Source of the DNA: Carassius auratus
Lineage: Eukaryota; Chordata; Actinopteri; Cypriniformes; Cyprinidae
Assembly (NCBI RefSeq): GCF_003368295.1
Contig: NC_039263.1
Coordinates: 5,108,269-5,172,268 of the forward strand
Direction of reading: 5' to 3'
DNA: 64,000 nucleotides
Every line of letters begins with the position of its first letter. Within the stretch, counting starts at the first letter, position 1. The notes beneath the pieces are model-generated. The model saw only the letters and a list, made by a program, of their open reading frames with translations. It was not told where the DNA came from and did no database searches. Position numbers and translations under genes: made by a program. This document shows, one piece after another, positions 61,738-64,000 of the stretch.

Positions 61738-64000
61738 GTAAATGCCAGTGCATCGCTGTCTTAAAGTCTGCATGAAATCCAAACTGCCCCTATTAACTTT
61801 GTTATTGCACATTACTAGTCTTGTAGTGTAATAAACTGATAAAAAAAAAGAAAAATTATGAATAGCTTTACTCACTCAGTCCAAGCTTACTGTTTGTATC
61901 TAGCCTGCAACCATTTTATGCAACATCATTCTTGAATGAATTGTTCATATCAGTATCAAAGTTTATTGTTTAACTTTTATTATTGGTAAAACTTCATGTC
62001 ACACTTGCTAGCACAGTTACAGGGCAGGTTATCTGTGGGAAAGCTTCTATTTGGGGTGTGTGAAAGATATCTGTTAATAGTTCACAGCACTGACAAAGCA
62101 TGTTGAAAATGAAGGTGCTAATGATATTGGGTGAAAAGTGTGATCACATGAAGATGATTTGCCTTTTTTGAGTTCAACTCTGCTTCGAACTTTCTATTTT
62201 GAACTGTTCATCTCCTTTTAGACAAACGTCTACATCGAGGTGGTTCTTATTCTCCAAAAAAATATGAATCTTATCCAGTGAAACTACAGTTCGACAAAAC
62301 AGCTCAAACCCGTGTATAAGGAAGTTAAAATAGCATGGTTGCCTCAGTGAATGTGTTTTTATATTACTTTTGCTTTCGTTAACACAATTGTGTAGTTAAG
62401 GGTTAGGGTTTTTGTAGGGGCTTTGTTATTTTCCAACACAACACCATTTAGCAACACTCGCCAGATATTTATATGTACCTGAAGCAACCTAATAAAAAAT
62501 GCTGCAATACTTGCCTGAATCAAAACACAATAAAAATGTGGCCACAGTCACAAACTAAATGCACGTTTTAGTACCACTCACTGAACATTAACTTTGAAAT
62601 TGCTGTGAAATGTGCAGTTATGTACGTAATATCAGTATTGCAGAAGCATCGCCACAAGAACATATTTCCAATGAGCATAGGTTGTATCAGAACCCTGCTA
62701 ATTCAACACTTAGTCATTATATAGGGTAAAAATATAGGCCACATCCAGTGTAGACAGCAATACTGATTATAATGGGCTCTCTTTGCTTTTGATTCATCAT
62801 ATCATGCTGCTTATATTCAGTTTAGGCATGTAAAAGTTTGTCAAATTCTTATACCAACTTATTATATAGAACTAACAGTCAACCATTAGAACCCAACTCT
62901 AAATGGTTCCACATAAGATGGAACATCTAAGAACTGTTGTCTCAAATGGCAAAACAGAGGCAGAAGAATAAAAACAAACCACTCTCCTCCTCACTCTGCT
63001 ATGCATTAACCCAGAACCGCTCTGGGTGCCCCACTCAATCAAACTATCAATAATGAAAGATGACAAACTGTTTCCTCTTCCAAGAGACTCTGGCACAGGT
63101 GGAATCGAGGAATCGCGGCGAGGCCATAGGTCAGTTGCTTTTTTTCCCCTGAGGGTCTCTCAAACCTGCACCACTGTCGAGAATTTAAATGTAAGGGGAA
63201 CTAGAGCTTGGATGTTTGCAGCACCGATACGTCCACTCTTAATAACGTCTTAAGATGGGTCTTTGCTGGCTGTAAATTATTCATGAGTCAGGACTGTTGT
63301 TAATGTTTAATTATCATATCACGCCCTGCTGTGTCTAAAAAGAGATTTCAAATGAATGTGCCTTAGTCAGCTTTAGCACAGCTACAGTACGTATGCAAAG
63401 CATCCTCCATATGACACACAGATGCACAGACGTGTAAATACGAGGTGGTTTGTGCTTTATGGGGATTTGGAGGAAAAAGCATTTTTTATAGATTGTTTCC
63501 ACTGAGCATCTAAGATAACTGACTGTTTACTACACATTTCCAAGAAAGCATGAAATATAAGTGGCGTGAAAACAGATGAAAAACACAAGCAAGCAGCTGT
63601 TATATATAAATAAAGTGCTTTTATAGATGTTGTTTGCTCCTTAGCCACATACAGAGGTTGCGATCTGAAAGGTTTTGAAGCTAAAAACAAATGCAACCCT
63701 GCGTGTTAATTATAGGACGCTCACAGTGAAATGCACGGACGGAAGTGTAATCCATATTACTATGTTACACCCATGCTCTGTTACCTACAGCATGTGTATG
63801 CCGTCTGTCGTGGTTATATACTGTATAACACTACAAGAAATTAGAGTTTTATTTTTATAAATGTTTTGCTGTATCAATTACTAATAACTTGCTTTACGGT
63901 AATGTAATGCAAATATTATAGAATTTAAAGTAATGCACTATGAATACTTCTGGATTACCTCAAGATCATATGCTAAATGTATAATAATAATAATAATAAT
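61738..64000 (+). other. gabrb4: gabrb4 intron 4, start only
   Basis: Begins GTAAAT and runs off the window. No further exon was seen; the next expected exon (83 bp in this family) would encode the region leading into the Cys-loop. No large repeat was recognised, and a (TAA)n run occupies the last 20 bases. Confidence 0.8.

Overview
This window is vertebrate nuclear DNA, almost certainly from a teleost and probably a cyprinid. The evidence is an intron-containing neuronal receptor gene, AT-rich non-coding sequence, many (TA)n, (CA)n and (TCTA)n microsatellites, and dispersed repeats typical of teleosts: Tc1/mariner, hAT-like MITEs, and CR1/L2-like LINE fragments. There are no bacterial-style operons. 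Most open reading frames of 60-140 codons are chance or repeat-derived.

Only one protein-coding gene is supported. It is the 5' half of a GABA-A receptor beta-subunit gene on the + strand, best matched to beta-4 (gabrb4, the non-mammalian counterpart of theta/GABRQ). Four coding exons are visible at 35926-36005, 38100-38194, 56528-56595 and 61517-61737. All have GT/AG splice sites and the reading phase carries through all four. They encode residues 1-154 plus two bases: the signal peptide, the N-terminal helix, and the first half of the extracellular ligand-binding domain. The last two exons have the 68-bp and 221-bp sizes usual in this family. The Cys-loop, transmembrane helices and 3' end lie beyond base 64000.

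Layout. Bases 1-33300 are intergenic and hold repeat fragments: a palindrome-rich hAT-like stretch, two frameshifted LINE reverse transcriptase remnants, an old 32-bp minisatellite (5409-6335), a Tc1/mariner element with long inverted ends and TA target duplications (14581-15763), and several MITEs. Bases 33300-35925 are the presumed promoter and 5' leader. This stretch contains two RE1/REST-like motifs, an RFX X-box, an octamer, a CpG-richer segment and a long pyrimidine tract. Intron 1 is 2.1 kb. Intron 2 is 18.3 kb and carries a (TCTA)n array, nested MITEs, an inverted pair of related MITEs, and a second, more homogeneous array of the same 32-bp minisatellite (48717-49260). Intron 3 is 4.9 kb and ends with a roughly 0.8-kb MITE whose end lies about 80 bp before exon 4. 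Intron 4 begins at 61738 and runs off the window.

I found no clearly novel molecular system. The observations most worth checking are the two related minisatellite arrays 43 kb apart, the paired RE1-like motifs and X-box ahead of a neuronal gene, the inverted-repeat pair in intron 2, and the apparent loss of one conserved beta-subunit glycosylation sequon.
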